51,142 nucleotides of DNA from Nitrosomonas sp. (GCA_017984435.1 JAGNZK010000017.1:1-51142); one strand, 5' to 3'; shown: positions 1-9,347, numbered from the stretch's first letter. A program made the numbers and translations. The notes: generated by a model not told the origin, from the sequence alone.

Positions 1-115
1 CCCATGTAACTCTCGCTAAATTTGCAGGAAATTGCTGCAATTTTACCAAGAACTGGTGAATTTAACCGCTCAAATTTATCTATTCATTACATAAAATCAC
101 ATCGTTATGGGTTAT

Positions 116-310
116 TCAGAGCGGACTCATTAATTGTTTATCAGCAGTTGATAAGCTGTGTAAACGATATTCTTCACACAGGCCCTGTCGCTGGATTCTG
201 TCACAAATTAAAATTTCATCCGGACTGCTGCGGGAATTACCATGAGCCATGCCAGTGAAACCAGTCAGAAACGATACCGTGACTGCTAGCAATAAGAGGT
301 ATTTTCTCAA
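116..310 (-). CDS. Small secreted hypothetical protein
   Basis: A 64-residue reading frame starts at a TTG codon six bases after a clear AAGGAG ribosome binding site. Residues 1-24 form a good signal peptide: a basic MRK start, a hydrophobic leucine/valine core, and a likely cleavage site after AHG. The mature part is only about 40 residues, polar, with two cysteines (in ICDRI and GLCEE) that could form one disulfide in the periplasm. I recognise no family. The strong start signals argue that it is real, but the short mature part could mean it has lost its C-terminus to a nonsense change. It lies downstream of yaeQ on the same strand, separated by about 145 bases. Confidence 0.5.
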   Translation of the reverse strand: MRKYLLLLAVTVSFLTGFTGMAHGNSRSSPDEILICDRIQRQGLCEEYRLHSLSTADKQLMSPL

Positions 311-456
311 CGGATTCTCCTTGCGGATATAAGTTAATCGTTACCTTTATCCTAATCGACAATGTGGTTTGCATCAACCCAATCATTGCAAACTAGGAGC
401 CATCCTAAATACAATTTTGTTGTAACTTGCTGGCTTGGTAAAATTTGAGAGTCTGC

Positions 457-990
457 TTAATTTTGTAACGATATCCAATTTACCTCACATTCCCCTGATT
501 CCGTAGCCACATAGGCAGAGTCCCCTGTGATAGTGACGGATATATCCATGGTTCTTTGCACCAGTTTTGCTAGCGCCTGAATGTCTTTCCATTGAAACTG
601 GAGAATGGATGCGGTCAATTTGTTGAGTTTCGCTTGTTCTTGTATCCACCAGATACCTGATTTGGAATTAAAGCTATAAACCTTGACGGTTTGTGCGAGC
701 CGGGTTGCTTTTTTGATTCGATCGGCGGCAGGTTCTCCGACATCAATCCATAAAGCAATTCGACCATCCGAGGTATGTGCCCATAAATCAGGTTCTTCGG
801 CGGCACTCAGCCCTTTTGTAAATGTGAGTGATTCCTGCGTATTGATACAAAACACGAGAATACGCACTACCATGCGTTCGAGCGTTTCTGATGGGTGTTG
901 GGCAATGGTTAAGTTGAGCGTATCGTAATGATTACGATTGAGATCGGTCAGTGCAATTTTTAACTTATAAATGGTTGGTTTTAATGCCAC
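457..990 (-). CDS. yaeQ: YaeQ family protein
   Basis: A 177-residue protein matching the YaeQ family across its length, including the start MALKPTIYK, the ETLERMVVRIL segment near residue 35, EEPDLWAHTSDG near residue 66 and LWIDVGEPA near residue 80. The family is about 180 residues long and has a PD-(D/E)xK nuclease-like fold. E. coli YaeQ was once proposed to substitute for RfaH, but its biochemical role is unsettled. The start is GTG, preceded by AAGGA. There is no signal peptide, so the protein should be cytoplasmic. It follows cysG by about 40 bases on the same strand and may be cotranscribed with it. Family assignment is firm; function is not. Confidence 0.92.
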   Translation of the reverse strand: MALKPTIYKLKIALTDLNRNHYDTLNLTIAQHPSETLERMVVRILVFCINTQESLTFTKGLSAAEEPDLWAHTSDGRIALWIDVGEPAADRIKKATRLAQTVKVYSFNSKSGIWWIQEQAKLNKLTASILQFQWKDIQALAKLVQRTMDISVTITGDSAYVATESGECEVNWISLQN

Positions 991-1032
991 AAGTACATCC
1001 TTGATCTAATAATCCATTATCGCGAGTATTTT

Positions 1033-2463
1033 CTAGGTTTTCGGGTTTAGTGGGATGATACTCGCCGGAGAGGTTTCTTGAGTCGGTTCAAACCAAGCAA
1101 GATTGTGATGCAGTTTGACAACTTCTCCGACAATGATCAGTGTGGGCGGGGCCAAATTGGCGGCTGCGGTCAAATCAGGCAGTGTTTTGAGTGTTCCGGT
1201 AATGGTTTTCTGTTTTTGTGTCGTACCTTGCTGGATAATTGCGGCGGGTGTGGTATCCGGCAGACCATGCGTCATCAGTTGCTGGCATAAAACAGGTAAA
1301 CCGAGCAATCCCATATAAATTACGATGGTCTGATTAGGTCGTGCGAGATAGGGCCAGTCCAAATCAATGCTGTTATTTTTTAGATGGCCGGTGACAAAAA
1401 TGCAGGATTGCGCATAGTCGCGGTGCGTGAGCGGAATGCCTGCATACGATGCAACGCCCGAGGCAGCGGTAATACCAGGCACCACTTGAAAGGGAATATG
1501 CTGTGAGGCCAGCGTTTCAATTTCTTCGCCGCCGCGGCCAAAAATAAAAGGGTCTCCGCCTTTAAGACGCAATACCCGTTTGCCTTGTTGCGCCAGCCGC
1601 ACCAACAATTGATTGATTGATTCCTGCGCCAAGGTGTGGCGGTTACGTTCTTTACCCGCATAAATACGGATAGCATCACGGCGTACCATATCGAGAATGG
1701 CCGGTGAAACCAGACGGTCATAAATGACGACATCGGCTTGTTGCATCAGGCGCATGGCGCGGAAAGTGAGTAAATCAGGATTTCCCGGTCCGGCGCCTAC
1801 CAAATAAACCTCGCCCTGTGGTGGTTCATCGTTTTCTTGTCGTAATGATTGCAGCAGATATTCCTGGGCAGCTTTGTCCTTTCCGGCCAATACCATCTCA
1901 GTAAACGGGCCTTGCAAGGTTTCTTCCCAGAAAATACGCCTTTTCTCCGGGTGTGTGAAATGCTGTTTGACGCGTTGACGGAGTTTTCCGGCAATTGCCG
2001 CGAGGCGCGCATAGGCGGCCGGTATCATGATTTCCAGTTGGGCGCGCAGTAATCTGGCCAAAACAGGTGATTGGCCGCCGCTGGACACTGCAATGAGTAG
2101 TGGCGATCGATCAACAATGGAAGGCATGATAAAGGTACATAGATCCGGATTATCCACCACATTGATCGGAATCTGTCGTTGCTGAGCTGCTGCGAAAACC
2201 CGCCGATTGGTGTTGCGGTCATTGGTTGCTGCGATGACCAAAACAATATTTTCCAAATGTTCAGGTTGAAAATATTCCGCGCAATGTTTGATTTTTCCTT
2301 GTGCCAGGTATTCATTTAAGGTCGCATCCAGTTCGGGTGATACCACGGAAACTTGCGCGCCGGCCTGAAGCAGGAGCATGATTTTACGTGTGGCAACTTC
2401 GCCACCGCCTACTACCAAGCAGGTTCTGTTTTTAATGTTGAGGAAAATTGGCAGAAAATCCAT
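1033..2463 (-). CDS. cysG: Siroheme synthase CysG (trifunctional)
   Basis: This 476-residue protein is full length for CysG, which turns uroporphyrinogen III into siroheme, the cofactor of assimilatory sulfite and nitrite reductases. Residues 1 to about 205 are the precorrin-2 dehydrogenase/ferrochelatase half, with the NAD-binding VVGGGEVATRK loop near residue 17 and the SSGGQSPVLAR segment that carries the regulatory serine in Salmonella CysG. From about residue 217 comes the SAM-dependent uroporphyrinogen methyltransferase half, with VYLVGAGPGNPDLLT, the LKGGDPFIFGRGGEE loop and VPGITAASG. An AGGA site sits just before the ATG. A MITE-like repeat lies 46 bases upstream and may contain or disturb its promoter. 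Confidence 0.97.
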   Translation of the reverse strand: MDFLPIFLNIKNRTCLVVGGGEVATRKIMLLLQAGAQVSVVSPELDATLNEYLAQGKIKHCAEYFQPEHLENIVLVIAATNDRNTNRRVFAAAQQRQIPINVVDNPDLCTFIMPSIVDRSPLLIAVSSGGQSPVLARLLRAQLEIMIPAAYARLAAIAGKLRQRVKQHFTHPEKRRIFWEETLQGPFTEMVLAGKDKAAQEYLLQSLRQENDEPPQGEVYLVGAGPGNPDLLTFRAMRLMQQADVVIYDRLVSPAILDMVRRDAIRIYAGKERNRHTLAQESINQLLVRLAQQGKRVLRLKGGDPFIFGRGGEEIETLASQHIPFQVVPGITAASGVASYAGIPLTHRDYAQSCIFVTGHLKNNSIDLDWPYLARPNQTIVIYMGLLGLPVLCQQLMTHGLPDTTPAAIIQQGTTQKQKTITGTLKTLPDLTAAANLAPPTLIIVGEVVKLHHNLAWFEPTQETSPASIIPLNPKT

Positions 2464-2508
2464 TGTTCCTGAGTCTCGATAATGAATGAAGGAAGTGCTG
2501 ATTAATTC

Positions 2509-2653
2509 TAGCAGGCCGTTGAGAAACTATCTGTGTTGCCGCTACTGTGTTAAAACAGGCTCAAGATGCTCATTTATCACGCATAAACTGCGCTTTTTCG
2601 CCTGTTTTTGCCTTGTATCGGCTGCCTCGAAAACGTTTTTCAACGGCCTGCTA
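2509..2653 (+). repeat. MITE-like dispersed repeat, copy 1
   Basis: A 145-bp element bounded by TAGCAGGCCGTTGAGAAAC on the left and the complement of TAGCAGGCCGTTGAAAAAC on the right, so the terminal repeats are 19 bp with one mismatch and carry TA at each outer end. Inside is a second perfect 9-bp inverted repeat, AAAACAGGC (2552-2560) with GCCTGTTTT (2600-2608). There is no transposase. Similar copies occur at 19881 and 33820. It lies between the 5' end of cysG and the 3' end of pstS and, as RNA, could fold into a long hairpin that ends pstS transcription. Reading frames across it are spurious. Confidence 0.85.
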
Positions 2654-2753
2654 AGCCAAATATCGGCTCGTGCGTTAATCGGACCTTCCTTGAGACGCAA
2701 TGTTGTTTTCTACAAGTACCTGAGTGTAGAGAAGTGTTCTAACTGGTTTCAGT

Positions 2754-3752
2754 TTATAAACTGGATTCCAATTTTAGAATTTCTTCCAGTTTTATATTGA
2801 TGCCGCTGCCTTTAAATACCGTGCCTACTTTTTTCTTATTCAGGTGTTCGATATTGAGATCGTATACTTCTTTAGATAGCGGGAAGTATTTCACTTCAGT
2901 TACCAGTTCCGGTGCATTCTTCATATAAAAATTAATAAATTCGCTAACTTCCGGCTTGTCAGTTGATTTGGCATTGACATAGATGAATATCGGGCGCGAT
3001 AACGGTTTGTAACTATTGTTTTCTACGGTTGCCGCAGAGGGGAGTACGCCGCCATTACCACTATCGACCGCGACTGCATTAATTTTCTTGATGTTCTCAA
3101 TGTAATAAGCAAATCCGAAAAAACCTAACGCGTAGATGTCACTGGCAACCCCTTGTACCAGAACATTGTCATCCTCTGATGCAGTAAAGTCGCCGCGGCT
3201 TGATTTGGCCTTTCCAACAATCGCTTCTGTGAAGTATTCGAAGGTGCCGGAATCCGCACCGGGACCATAGAGTTTGATTTTTTTGTCGGGCCATGCGGGA
3301 TTTATTTGGTTCCAGTTAGTCACTTTACCTTGTGCACCGGGTTCCCAGATTTTCTTCAATTCTTCCACTGTGATGGTTTTGCTCCAAGTATTCTTGGGGT
3401 TGACAACGACAGTCAGTGCGTCAAAAGCGATTGGCATTTCAATATACTGCACACCTTCCTGCTTGCAAGCTTCCATTTCTGTGGGAGTGATGGGGCGGGA
3501 GGCATTAACGATATCAATTTCACTCCGGCAGAATTTCTTGAAACCGCCGCCCGTGCCAGAGATGCCGACAGTGACACGTACTGCGCCACGTTTTGCGATC
3601 TGAAAATCTTCTGCAACTGCTTCTGTAATAGGGAAGACAGTACTGGAGCCATCAATTTTAACAATCGGACTGGCATTGACAGTTCCTGTAGTGATCGCTG
3701 CACTCAAAAGCATAGCTGCAGCGGATGCGCTGAAGCGAAATGAATTCAACAT
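2754..3752 (-). CDS. pstS: Phosphate ABC transporter substrate-binding protein PstS
   Basis: A 332-residue periplasmic phosphate-binding protein. Residues 1-27 are a signal peptide ending in TVNA. The mature protein starts with the family's KIDGSSTVFPITEAVAEDF phosphate loop, followed by SGTGGGFKKFCRSEIDIVNA, which supplies further phosphate ligands, and GPGADSGTFEYF near residue 165. It delivers phosphate to a PstCAB permease, but no pstC, pstA or pstB lies in this window; pstS stands alone downstream of glmM. A three-unit Pho-box array lies just upstream, so it should be induced by PhoB under phosphate starvation. The stop lies about 100 bases from MITE copy 1. Confidence 0.96.
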   Translation of the reverse strand: MLNSFRFSASAAAMLLSAAITTGTVNASPIVKIDGSSTVFPITEAVAEDFQIAKRGAVRVTVGISGTGGGFKKFCRSEIDIVNASRPITPTEMEACKQEGVQYIEMPIAFDALTVVVNPKNTWSKTITVEELKKIWEPGAQGKVTNWNQINPAWPDKKIKLYGPGADSGTFEYFTEAIVGKAKSSRGDFTASEDDNVLVQGVASDIYALGFFGFAYYIENIKKINAVAVDSGNGGVLPSAATVENNSYKPLSRPIFIYVNAKSTDKPEVSEFINFYMKNAPELVTEVKYFPLSKEVYDLNIEHLNKKKVGTVFKGSGINIKLEEILKLESSL

Positions 3753-3814
3753 TAATACTCTCCAAATGAAAAATAATACGGGTGTAAAATTCTTGAAAAT
3801 TGAAGCAATATAGT

Positions 3815-3843
3815 ATTTCAGAATTATTACAGTATTATGACAA
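3815..3843 (-). promoter_or_regulatory. Triple Pho box upstream of pstS
   Basis: Read on the minus strand, three 7-base units TTGTCAT, CTGTAAT and CTGAAAT occur with exactly four AT-rich bases between them. This gives the 11-base period of PhoB-binding direct repeats (consensus CTGTCAT). A possible -10 hexamer TATATT (3807-3812) follows, placing the first two units in the region that replaces the -35 in PhoB-dependent promoters. The array ends about 60 bases before the pstS start codon. Confidence 0.8.
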
Positions 3844-3920
3844 TTAAATTGTTTGTAATAAAACTAACAGCGCATTGCTTGACAAGGGTTGGACGCGTTG
3901 TGGTAATGAGAAACGAGTTT

Positions 3921-5282
3921 TTATGTGTTACTGGCAGTTTGTACAGCTTCAGCGATGTGTTTGGCCCAGTAGTTAACCTTATGCTCTGATTCACCTTCAA
4001 CCATCACACGAATTAATGGTTCCGTACCCGAGGCGCGAATTAAAATACGTCCCTTATCGTTTAAATCAGTTTCCGCCTTTTTCTGTATGGCGCTGATGGC
4101 TTCATTCGTACTGAAATTAAATGACTTAGGAATTTTTACATTGATCAATCGTTGCGGGTACAGTGCAACACCACGCATGAATTCGGCTAGGGTTTTTTGG
4201 GTGTCACGCAATGCGTACAATACCTGTAGCGCGGAAATGATACCGTCACCTGTCGTATGTTTATCCATGCAGATGATATGTCCGGAATTTTCACCGCCGA
4301 GATGCCATCCTTTTTCATTCAATAATTCCCATACATAGCGGTCGCCGACGTTGGTACGGAGAAATGGAATATTCAATTTTTTGAACTGATTTTCTATGGC
4401 AAGATTGGTCATCAGGGTGCCAACGACACCACCGGTAAGTACCTTTTTCTGTTGGCGATGCTTGGCGATGATGTAGATCAATTGATCCCCTTCATAGAGT
4501 CTGCCTTGTTTATCCACCATCATGATACGATCACCATCACCATCCAATGCGATGCCCAAATCGGCGTGATGTTGTTTAACGGCTTTTTGCAGTGTTGAAC
4601 AATGTGTGGCGCCACATTCGAGATTGATATTTAAGCCATTGGGTTGTACACCAATAGTGACGATCTCAGCACCTAACTCATGCATGACATGACCGGCGAC
4701 ATGATAAGTGGCGCCATGGGCGCAATCGACAACAATCTTTAATCCGCGCAAATCAAGATGATAGGGGAAAGTACTTTTACAGAATTCGATATAACGTCCC
4801 GTTGCATCTTTAAGACGTTGAACCTTACCTAATTGTGCTGAAGGTTTTGTTTCTATAGGGGCATTTAAGCTCGCTTCTATTCTATGCTCCATTTCATCGG
4901 GTAGCTTGCTACCTACAGCAGAAAAGAACTTGACACCATTATCCTCAAATAGATTATGTGAAGCTGAGATAACGATACCAGCTTGTAGTCGTAGTGCACG
5001 GATGAGGTAAGCAATCGCCGGTGTTGGCATGGGGCCGGAGAGAAGCACATCGACACCGGCTGCACACAATCCTGCTTCCAGTGCTGATTCGAGCATATAA
5101 CCCGATATCCGGGTATCCTTGCCGATCAGAACTGTCGGGCGCTTTCCTTCTGTCAGGTGCCAATCAGCTGCAGTCAGAACTTTACCGGCTGCATACCCCA
5201 AATGCATGATGAATTCGGGGGTAATAGGATCTTTACCTACGCGTCCCCGTATGCCATCAGTTCCAAAATATTTTTTAGTCAA
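3921..5282 (-). CDS. glmM: Phosphoglucosamine mutase GlmM
   Basis: A 453-residue enzyme that interconverts glucosamine-6-phosphate and glucosamine-1-phosphate, feeding UDP-GlcNAc for peptidoglycan and lipopolysaccharide. It shows the expected order: KYFGTDGIRGRVG at residues 4-16, the phosphoserine loop GIVISASHN with the catalytic serine at about residue 108, the metal-binding ALDGDGDR loop near residue 245, a sugar-binding GGENSGH loop, and the phosphate-binding RASGTEPLIRVMVEG near the C-terminus. The chosen start is TTG, which matches the usual N-terminus of the family, but no ribosome binding site is visible before it. It follows folP by about 65 bases in an ftsH-folP-glmM series, the common proteobacterial arrangement. 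Confidence 0.97.
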   Translation of the reverse strand: MTKKYFGTDGIRGRVGKDPITPEFIMHLGYAAGKVLTAADWHLTEGKRPTVLIGKDTRISGYMLESALEAGLCAAGVDVLLSGPMPTPAIAYLIRALRLQAGIVISASHNLFEDNGVKFFSAVGSKLPDEMEHRIEASLNAPIETKPSAQLGKVQRLKDATGRYIEFCKSTFPYHLDLRGLKIVVDCAHGATYHVAGHVMHELGAEIVTIGVQPNGLNINLECGATHCSTLQKAVKQHHADLGIALDGDGDRIMMVDKQGRLYEGDQLIYIIAKHRQQKKVLTGGVVGTLMTNLAIENQFKKLNIPFLRTNVGDRYVWELLNEKGWHLGGENSGHIICMDKHTTGDGIISALQVLYALRDTQKTLAEFMRGVALYPQRLINVKIPKSFNFSTNEAISAIQKKAETDLNDKGRILIRASGTEPLIRVMVEGESEHKVNYWAKHIAEAVQTASNT

Positions 5283-5349
5283 TTTGAGAAATCATTAATA
5301 GATTTAAGAAAACGATTAATGTGACAATTTTTGTAGCATTTTGTTTCTT

Positions 5350-6186
5350 TTAGATATTGCAGTTTTGTATGGCCGAATAAACAGAGAGTGCGTGTTTACT
5401 GGCTTTGACATCGTGCACACGTACAATTCTTGCACCTTTAACGACAGCTAGCAAGGCTGCCGCGATACTTTCATGAATACGATGAGTTACGTCGTTGCCA
5501 GTGATGGCTCCTAGCATGGATTTACGTGATAGTCCTGCCAGTACTGGAACCCCAAGCGTTGTGAATTCATTCAAGTGCTTCAGTAATGCCAGATTATGCT
5601 GAAGCGTCTTGCCAAAACCAAAGCCAGGGTCGATAACCAGCCGGTCTTGCGAGATGCCTGCAGCTTTAACGGTATCTATACGCTGTTGCAAGAAATCTTT
5701 TACTTCAGCGACGATATTTTTATATTGAGGGCTCTTTTGCATGTCCTGTGGCGTACCTTGCATGTGCATCAGACAGATTTGTACATGATTATTTTGCGCA
5801 AGCACTTCCAGTGCGCCTGGACTACGCAGCGCATTTACATCATTAATCATAAAAGCGCCGGCTTCTATTGCGTGTTTCATCACTTCAGGTTTGGAAGTAT
5901 CGATGGAAATGGGAATGTGGGTATCAACGAGTGCTTCCAGCACGGGGATTACACGGTTTAATTCCTCATCAATACTAACTGGTTGGCTATCTGGGCGTGT
6001 TGATTCTCCACCGATATCCAAAATATCCGCGCCTTCCTCAATGAGATTTCTGGCGTGTGCGATGGCTTGCTGAGTAGATAGGTAAAGCCCCCCATCCGAG
6101 AAAGAATCGGGCGTTATATTGACAACCCCCATAATTAACAGACGGTTGGTAGAGAGAATAGGGCTCTCCTGTAATAAAGGCACCAT
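5350..6186 (-). CDS. folP: Dihydropteroate synthase
   Basis: This 278-residue enzyme joins 6-hydroxymethyl-dihydropterin pyrophosphate with p-aminobenzoate in folate synthesis and is the sulfonamide target. All signature loops are present: MGVVNITPDSFSDGG at residues 19-33, DIGGESTRPDS near residue 57, PISIDTSKPEVMKHA near residue 96, the pterin-pocket MHMQGTP near residue 140, and VIDPGFGFGKT near residue 183. The C-terminal RVHDVKASKHAL closes the TIM barrel. The length is normal. The ATG has no clear ribosome binding site, and it is about 75 bases from the ftsH stop, so translation may depend on readthrough from the ftsH transcript. Confidence 0.96.
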   Translation of the reverse strand: MVPLLQESPILSTNRLLIMGVVNITPDSFSDGGLYLSTQQAIAHARNLIEEGADILDIGGESTRPDSQPVSIDEELNRVIPVLEALVDTHIPISIDTSKPEVMKHAIEAGAFMINDVNALRSPGALEVLAQNNHVQICLMHMQGTPQDMQKSPQYKNIVAEVKDFLQQRIDTVKAAGISQDRLVIDPGFGFGKTLQHNLALLKHLNEFTTLGVPVLAGLSRKSMLGAITGNDVTHRIHESIAAALLAVVKGARIVRVHDVKASKHALSVYSAIQNCNI

Positions 6187-6261
6187 ATGATAAGAGGAAT
6201 TGCGAAAGTGAAAACGGGATACGATTTTATGGTCGTACCCCGTTATTCAAGTCATGACTGA

Positions 6262-8175
6262 TCAGTCAGCTTCTTTAACTACTTCTTGTGGTGCTGCGGA
6301 TTCACCTTGTTTGTCAGATTTTACTGATGGCGATTCACTACTTGTAGTCGAAGACATTTGTGGTGGTTTAGGTGGACGTGGCGGGCGACCATCCATAATA
6401 TCCTTGATCTGGTCGCTATCAATCGTTTCCCATTCCAATAAAGCTTGGGTCATAGCTTCAATTTTGTCTTTATTGGCTTCAATGAGTTTACGTGCAATGG
6501 CATATTGCTCATCAACAATACGACGAACTTCTGCGTCAACTTTTTGCATAGTTGCTTCACTCATATTTTTATGCGTAGTTACTGAGCGTCCCAGAAAAAC
6601 TTCACCCTCATTTTCTCCATAGACCATTGGGCCAAGAATGTCGGACATTCCCCACTGCGTTACCATTTGTCGTGCTAATTCCGTTGCGCGCTCAAAATCA
6701 TTGGATGCGCCTGTAGTCATTTGCTTCATAAAAACTTCTTCGGCGATACGCCCACCAAACATCACCGAAATTCTCTGCAGAATTTCTTCACGTTCCATAC
6801 TGAAACGATCTTCCGTGGGTAATTGCATTGTTACACCCAAAGCGCGCCCTCGTGGAATGATGGTTACTTTATGTACCGGATCGGTTTTGGGCAATAATTG
6901 AGCTACCACAGCATGCCCTGATTCATGATAAGCAGTATTCCGGCGTTCATGTTCAGGCATCACCATGGAGCGTCGTTCCGCACCCATGAAGATTTTATCT
7001 TTCGCACGTTCAAAATCGTCCATATCCACTAAACGTTTGTTACTACGTGCTGCAAATAAAGCAGCCTCGTTGACAAGATTGGCCAGATCGGCACCTGACA
7101 TACCCGGTGTGCCACGTGCCAGAATATCTGCTTTTACATCCGGTGAAAGCGGTACTTTGCGCATATGCACATGCAAGATTTGTTCGCGCCCACGAATATC
7201 TGGCAGTGGTACGGTCACTTGCCGGTCAAAACGGCCAGGACGCAGCAAAGCAGGATCTAATACATCAGGACGGTTGGTCGCTGCTATCACAATTACGCCC
7301 ATCGCACCTTCAAAACCATCCATCTCTACCAGCAACTGGTTGAGTGTTTGTTCGCGTTCATCGTTTCCGCCACCCAGGCCAGCACCGCGTTGACGACCTA
7401 CGGCATCAATTTCATCGATAAAGATAATGCACGGTGCATGTTTCTTAGCTTGCTCAAACATGTCACGTACTCTGGATGCACCCACACCGACAAACATTTC
7501 GACAAAATCAGATCCCGAAATACTGAAGAACGGTACTTGCGCTTCCCCTGCGATTGCGCGAGCCAGCAACGTTTTACCGGTTCCTGGGCTACCCACCATC
7601 AGAACACCACGTGGAATACGTCCCCCCAGTTTTTGAAACTTGGTCGGATCGCGCAGAAATTCAACCAGCTCTGCAACTTCTTCTTTTGCTTCCTCGCAAC
7701 CTGCGACATCATTGAAAGTCACTGTATTGGCCGATTTGTCGAGCATGCGTGCTTTACTTTTGCCAAATGAGAATGCACCGCCATTACGTCCGCCACCCTG
7801 CATTTGACGCATGAAAAATATCCATACACCAATAAGCAGCAACATTGGAAACCATGAAATGAAAATACTCATCAGCATGGAGGGTTCTTCTTCCGGTTTG
7901 GCTTCAACAATAACGCCAGCTTTCAGTAAATCGCTGACCATCCAAGGATCGGATGGTGCATAAGTCGTGAAACGTCTGCCATCAGATTTTGTGCCCTTCA
8001 GTGTCCGTCCTTCGATGACGACCTTTGCGATTCTGCCTTGATTCAATTCGGTAATGAATTGAGAGTATTCCATCGCGACTTGCGTCGGTTGACGTACACT
8101 GAATTGATTAAATACAGTCATCAATACAAGTGCAATTACTAGCCAAATGGCCATGTTTTTAATTAGATTATTCAA
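6262..8175 (-). CDS. ftsH: ATP-dependent zinc metalloprotease FtsH
   Basis: A 637-residue inner-membrane AAA protease that degrades misassembled membrane proteins and, in relatives, LpxC and sigma-32. Two membrane segments (about residues 7-24 and 102-121) flank a periplasmic domain. The ATPase module follows, with Walker A at residues 195-202 (GSPGTGKT, where the more usual second residue is proline), Walker B in [15 protein letters not shown], and an arginine-finger region with [10 protein letters not shown]. The zinc site HESGH lies near residue 418, with the third ligand in the downstream NDFERAT segment. The C-terminal tail is proline and serine rich. The start is TTG, five bases after AAGGAG. 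It forms a series with folP and glmM. Confidence 0.98.
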   Translation of the reverse strand: MNNLIKNMAIWLVIALVLMTVFNQFSVRQPTQVAMEYSQFITELNQGRIAKVVIEGRTLKGTKSDGRRFTTYAPSDPWMVSDLLKAGVIVEAKPEEEPSMLMSIFISWFPMLLLIGVWIFFMRQMQGGGRNGGAFSFGKSKARMLDKSANTVTFNDVAGCEEAKEEVAELVEFLRDPTKFQKLGGRIPRGVLMVGSPGTGKTLLARAIAGEAQVPFFSISGSDFVEMFVGVGASRVRDMFEQAKKHAPCIIFIDEIDAVGRQRGAGLGGGNDEREQTLNQLLVEMDGFEGAMGVIVIAATNRPDVLDPALLRPGRFDRQVTVPLPDIRGREQILHVHMRKVPLSPDVKADILARGTPGMSGADLANLVNEAALFAARSNKRLVDMDDFERAKDKIFMGAERRSMVMPEHERRNTAYHESGHAVVAQLLPKTDPVHKVTIIPRGRALGVTMQLPTEDRFSMEREEILQRISVMFGGRIAEEVFMKQMTTGASNDFERATELARQMVTQWGMSDILGPMVYGENEGEVFLGRSVTTHKNMSEATMQKVDAEVRRIVDEQYAIARKLIEANKDKIEAMTQALLEWETIDSDQIKDIMDGRPPRPPKPPQMSSTTSSESPSVKSDKQGESAAPQEVVKEAD

Positions 8176-8231
8176 AATAGCTCCTTGATTTGCACCTTAA
8201 AATCATTGATTAATCATTCTAACTCTATTTC

Positions 8232-8260
8232 ATAGAATATAACAGAATAGTTCCTGTCAA
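8232..8260 (-). promoter_or_regulatory. Candidate sigma-70 promoter of ftsH
   Basis: On the minus strand a perfect TTGACA (8255-8260) is followed after 17 bases by TTCTAT (8232-8237), which lies about 55 bases before the ftsH start. The -10 matches consensus only partly. I saw no clear heat-shock (sigma-32) promoter, although ftsH is often under one. Confidence 0.4.
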
Positions 8261-8318
8261 ATATAATTTGCTGTAAAAATTGTTATTCTGTTCGATTTCA
8301 ATTACTGTGATATTTACG

Positions 8319-8339
8319 CCCGCTTTATTTCCGAGCGGG
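8319..8339. terminator. Stem-loop after rlmE
   Basis: CCCGCT (8319-8324) pairs with AGCGGG (8334-8339) around a 9-base loop, seven bases past the rlmE stop. The T-rich stretch (TTTTAGTTATTT) lies on the plus-strand side, so for rlmE, which runs on the minus strand, the hairpin lacks a good U tract. It may be a weak terminator or an mRNA 3' end. Confidence 0.45.
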
Positions 8340-8345
8340 TTTTAG

Positions 8346-8966
8346 TTATTTCTTTTTTCCGAGTCCTAATAAATATAACTCATTACTGCGATCACGTGAG
8401 GCCTTTGGTTTTCGTATCGCTACATTTTTGAATCCGCTACGCATGTTACGTAGAAACTGGTCAAAATCCCGTCCTTGAAAAACTTTGACCAGAAAATTTC
8501 CGCCATAGTTCAGTTGTTCCAGTGAGAATGCTAATGCCAACTCCGCCAAATGCATGCTCCTGGCTTGGTCGCTGACTACAATACCACTGATATTGGGTGA
8601 CATGTCTGAAATAACAAGATCCGGATGCTGGTCATCCAGATGTTTCTTCAGTTCATGCACCGCACATTCTTCTCTAAAATCATTTTGAATAAATGTAACG
8701 CCTGATAGTGGCTGCATGTCCAGAATGTCCAGAGCGATTACTTTGCCATTATTCCCTACTTGATGACTGACAACCTGAGACCAACTGCCAGGTGCTGCAC
8801 CTAAATCAACAACGATCATACCTGGTTTCAGTATGTGATCGCGTGTGGCGATCTCAAGCAGCTTATACGCGGCACGTGAGCGATAGCCATCCTTTTTGGC
8901 TTGCTTGACGAAGAAATCATTGACATGCTCTTTCATCCAAGCTTTACTGGTTTTGGCTTGCTTCAT
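8346..8966 (-). CDS. rlmE: 23S rRNA 2'-O-ribose methyltransferase RlmE
   Basis: A 206-residue enzyme (also called FtsJ/RrmJ) that methylates the 2'-O of U2552 in the ribosomal A-loop at a late step of 50S assembly. Visible features are YRSRAAYKLLEI near residue 29 with the first catalytic lysine, the SAM-binding VDLGAAPGSWSQVV near residue 55, the catalytic aspartate in LVISDMSPNISG near residue 119, and the second lysine in GGNFLVKVFQG near residue 158. The ATG at 8966 is preferred over a TTG one codon upstream; neither has a clear ribosome binding site. It is divergent from yhbY with only 30 bases between, the usual arrangement in betaproteobacteria. Confidence 0.96.
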   Translation of the reverse strand: MKQAKTSKAWMKEHVNDFFVKQAKKDGYRSRAAYKLLEIATRDHILKPGMIVVDLGAAPGSWSQVVSHQVGNNGKVIALDILDMQPLSGVTFIQNDFREECAVHELKKHLDDQHPDLVISDMSPNISGIVVSDQARSMHLAELALAFSLEQLNYGGNFLVKVFQGRDFDQFLRNMRSGFKNVAIRKPKASRDRSNELYLLGLGKKK

Positions 8967-8996
8967 CAAGTAAAATAGTATCTTTTCAAGGAATTT

Positions 8997-9347
8997 ATGT
9001 TAACACTTACTGTTGCGCATCGGCGTGAACTCAAAGCACAAGCACACGCGCTCAATCCGGTTGTGATGATCGGAAAGACCGGATTGTCGACCAGCGTGAT
9101 TGAAGAACTGGATCGCGGACTTGCAAGCCATGCATTAATTAAAGTTAAAGCTCAAATTGATGATCGGACTGCCAGAAATGCACTGTTTGAAGAAATCTGT
9201 CAGCGACTGGATGCTGCACCGGTACAACATATTGGTAAAATATTTGTCATTTATCGACCTAAACCGGAAGAAGATGGTAAAAAGCCTGCAGGATCCAGTA
9301 AAAAGAAACGTGAGCCATTTCGTACTAAGCGTAGTCTGCAGAATTGA
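8997..9347 (+). CDS. yhbY: YhbY family RNA-binding protein (CRM domain)
   Basis: A 116-residue protein with a single CRM domain over residues 1 to about 95: LTVAHRRELKAQAHALNPV, then VMIGKTGLSTSVIEELD, which contains the GxxG RNA-contact loop (GKTG), and a C-terminal strand ending in IFVIYRP. E. coli YhbY associates with pre-50S ribosomal particles. The last 20 or so residues are lysine and arginine rich, a likely disordered RNA-binding tail. AAGGA lies six bases before the ATG. Its divergent partner rlmE also works on the 50S subunit, which suits a shared regulatory region. It ends 16 bases from the convergent greA stop with no visible terminator. Confidence 0.93.
   Translation: MLTLTVAHRRELKAQAHALNPVVMIGKTGLSTSVIEELDRGLASHALIKVKAQIDDRTARNALFEEICQRLDAAPVQHIGKIFVIYRPKPEEDGKKPAGSSKKKREPFRTKRSLQN

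Noticed and set aside
22-44. Short hairpin TTGCAG ... CTGCAATTTT at the left edge
   Set aside because: The stem is only six base pairs and no gene is seen leading into it.
2486-2800. Open frames across the repeat copies, with a shared THKLRFF/FFNGL pattern
   Set aside because: They come from the repeat itself, run over its ends and into neighbours, and have no ribosome binding site.
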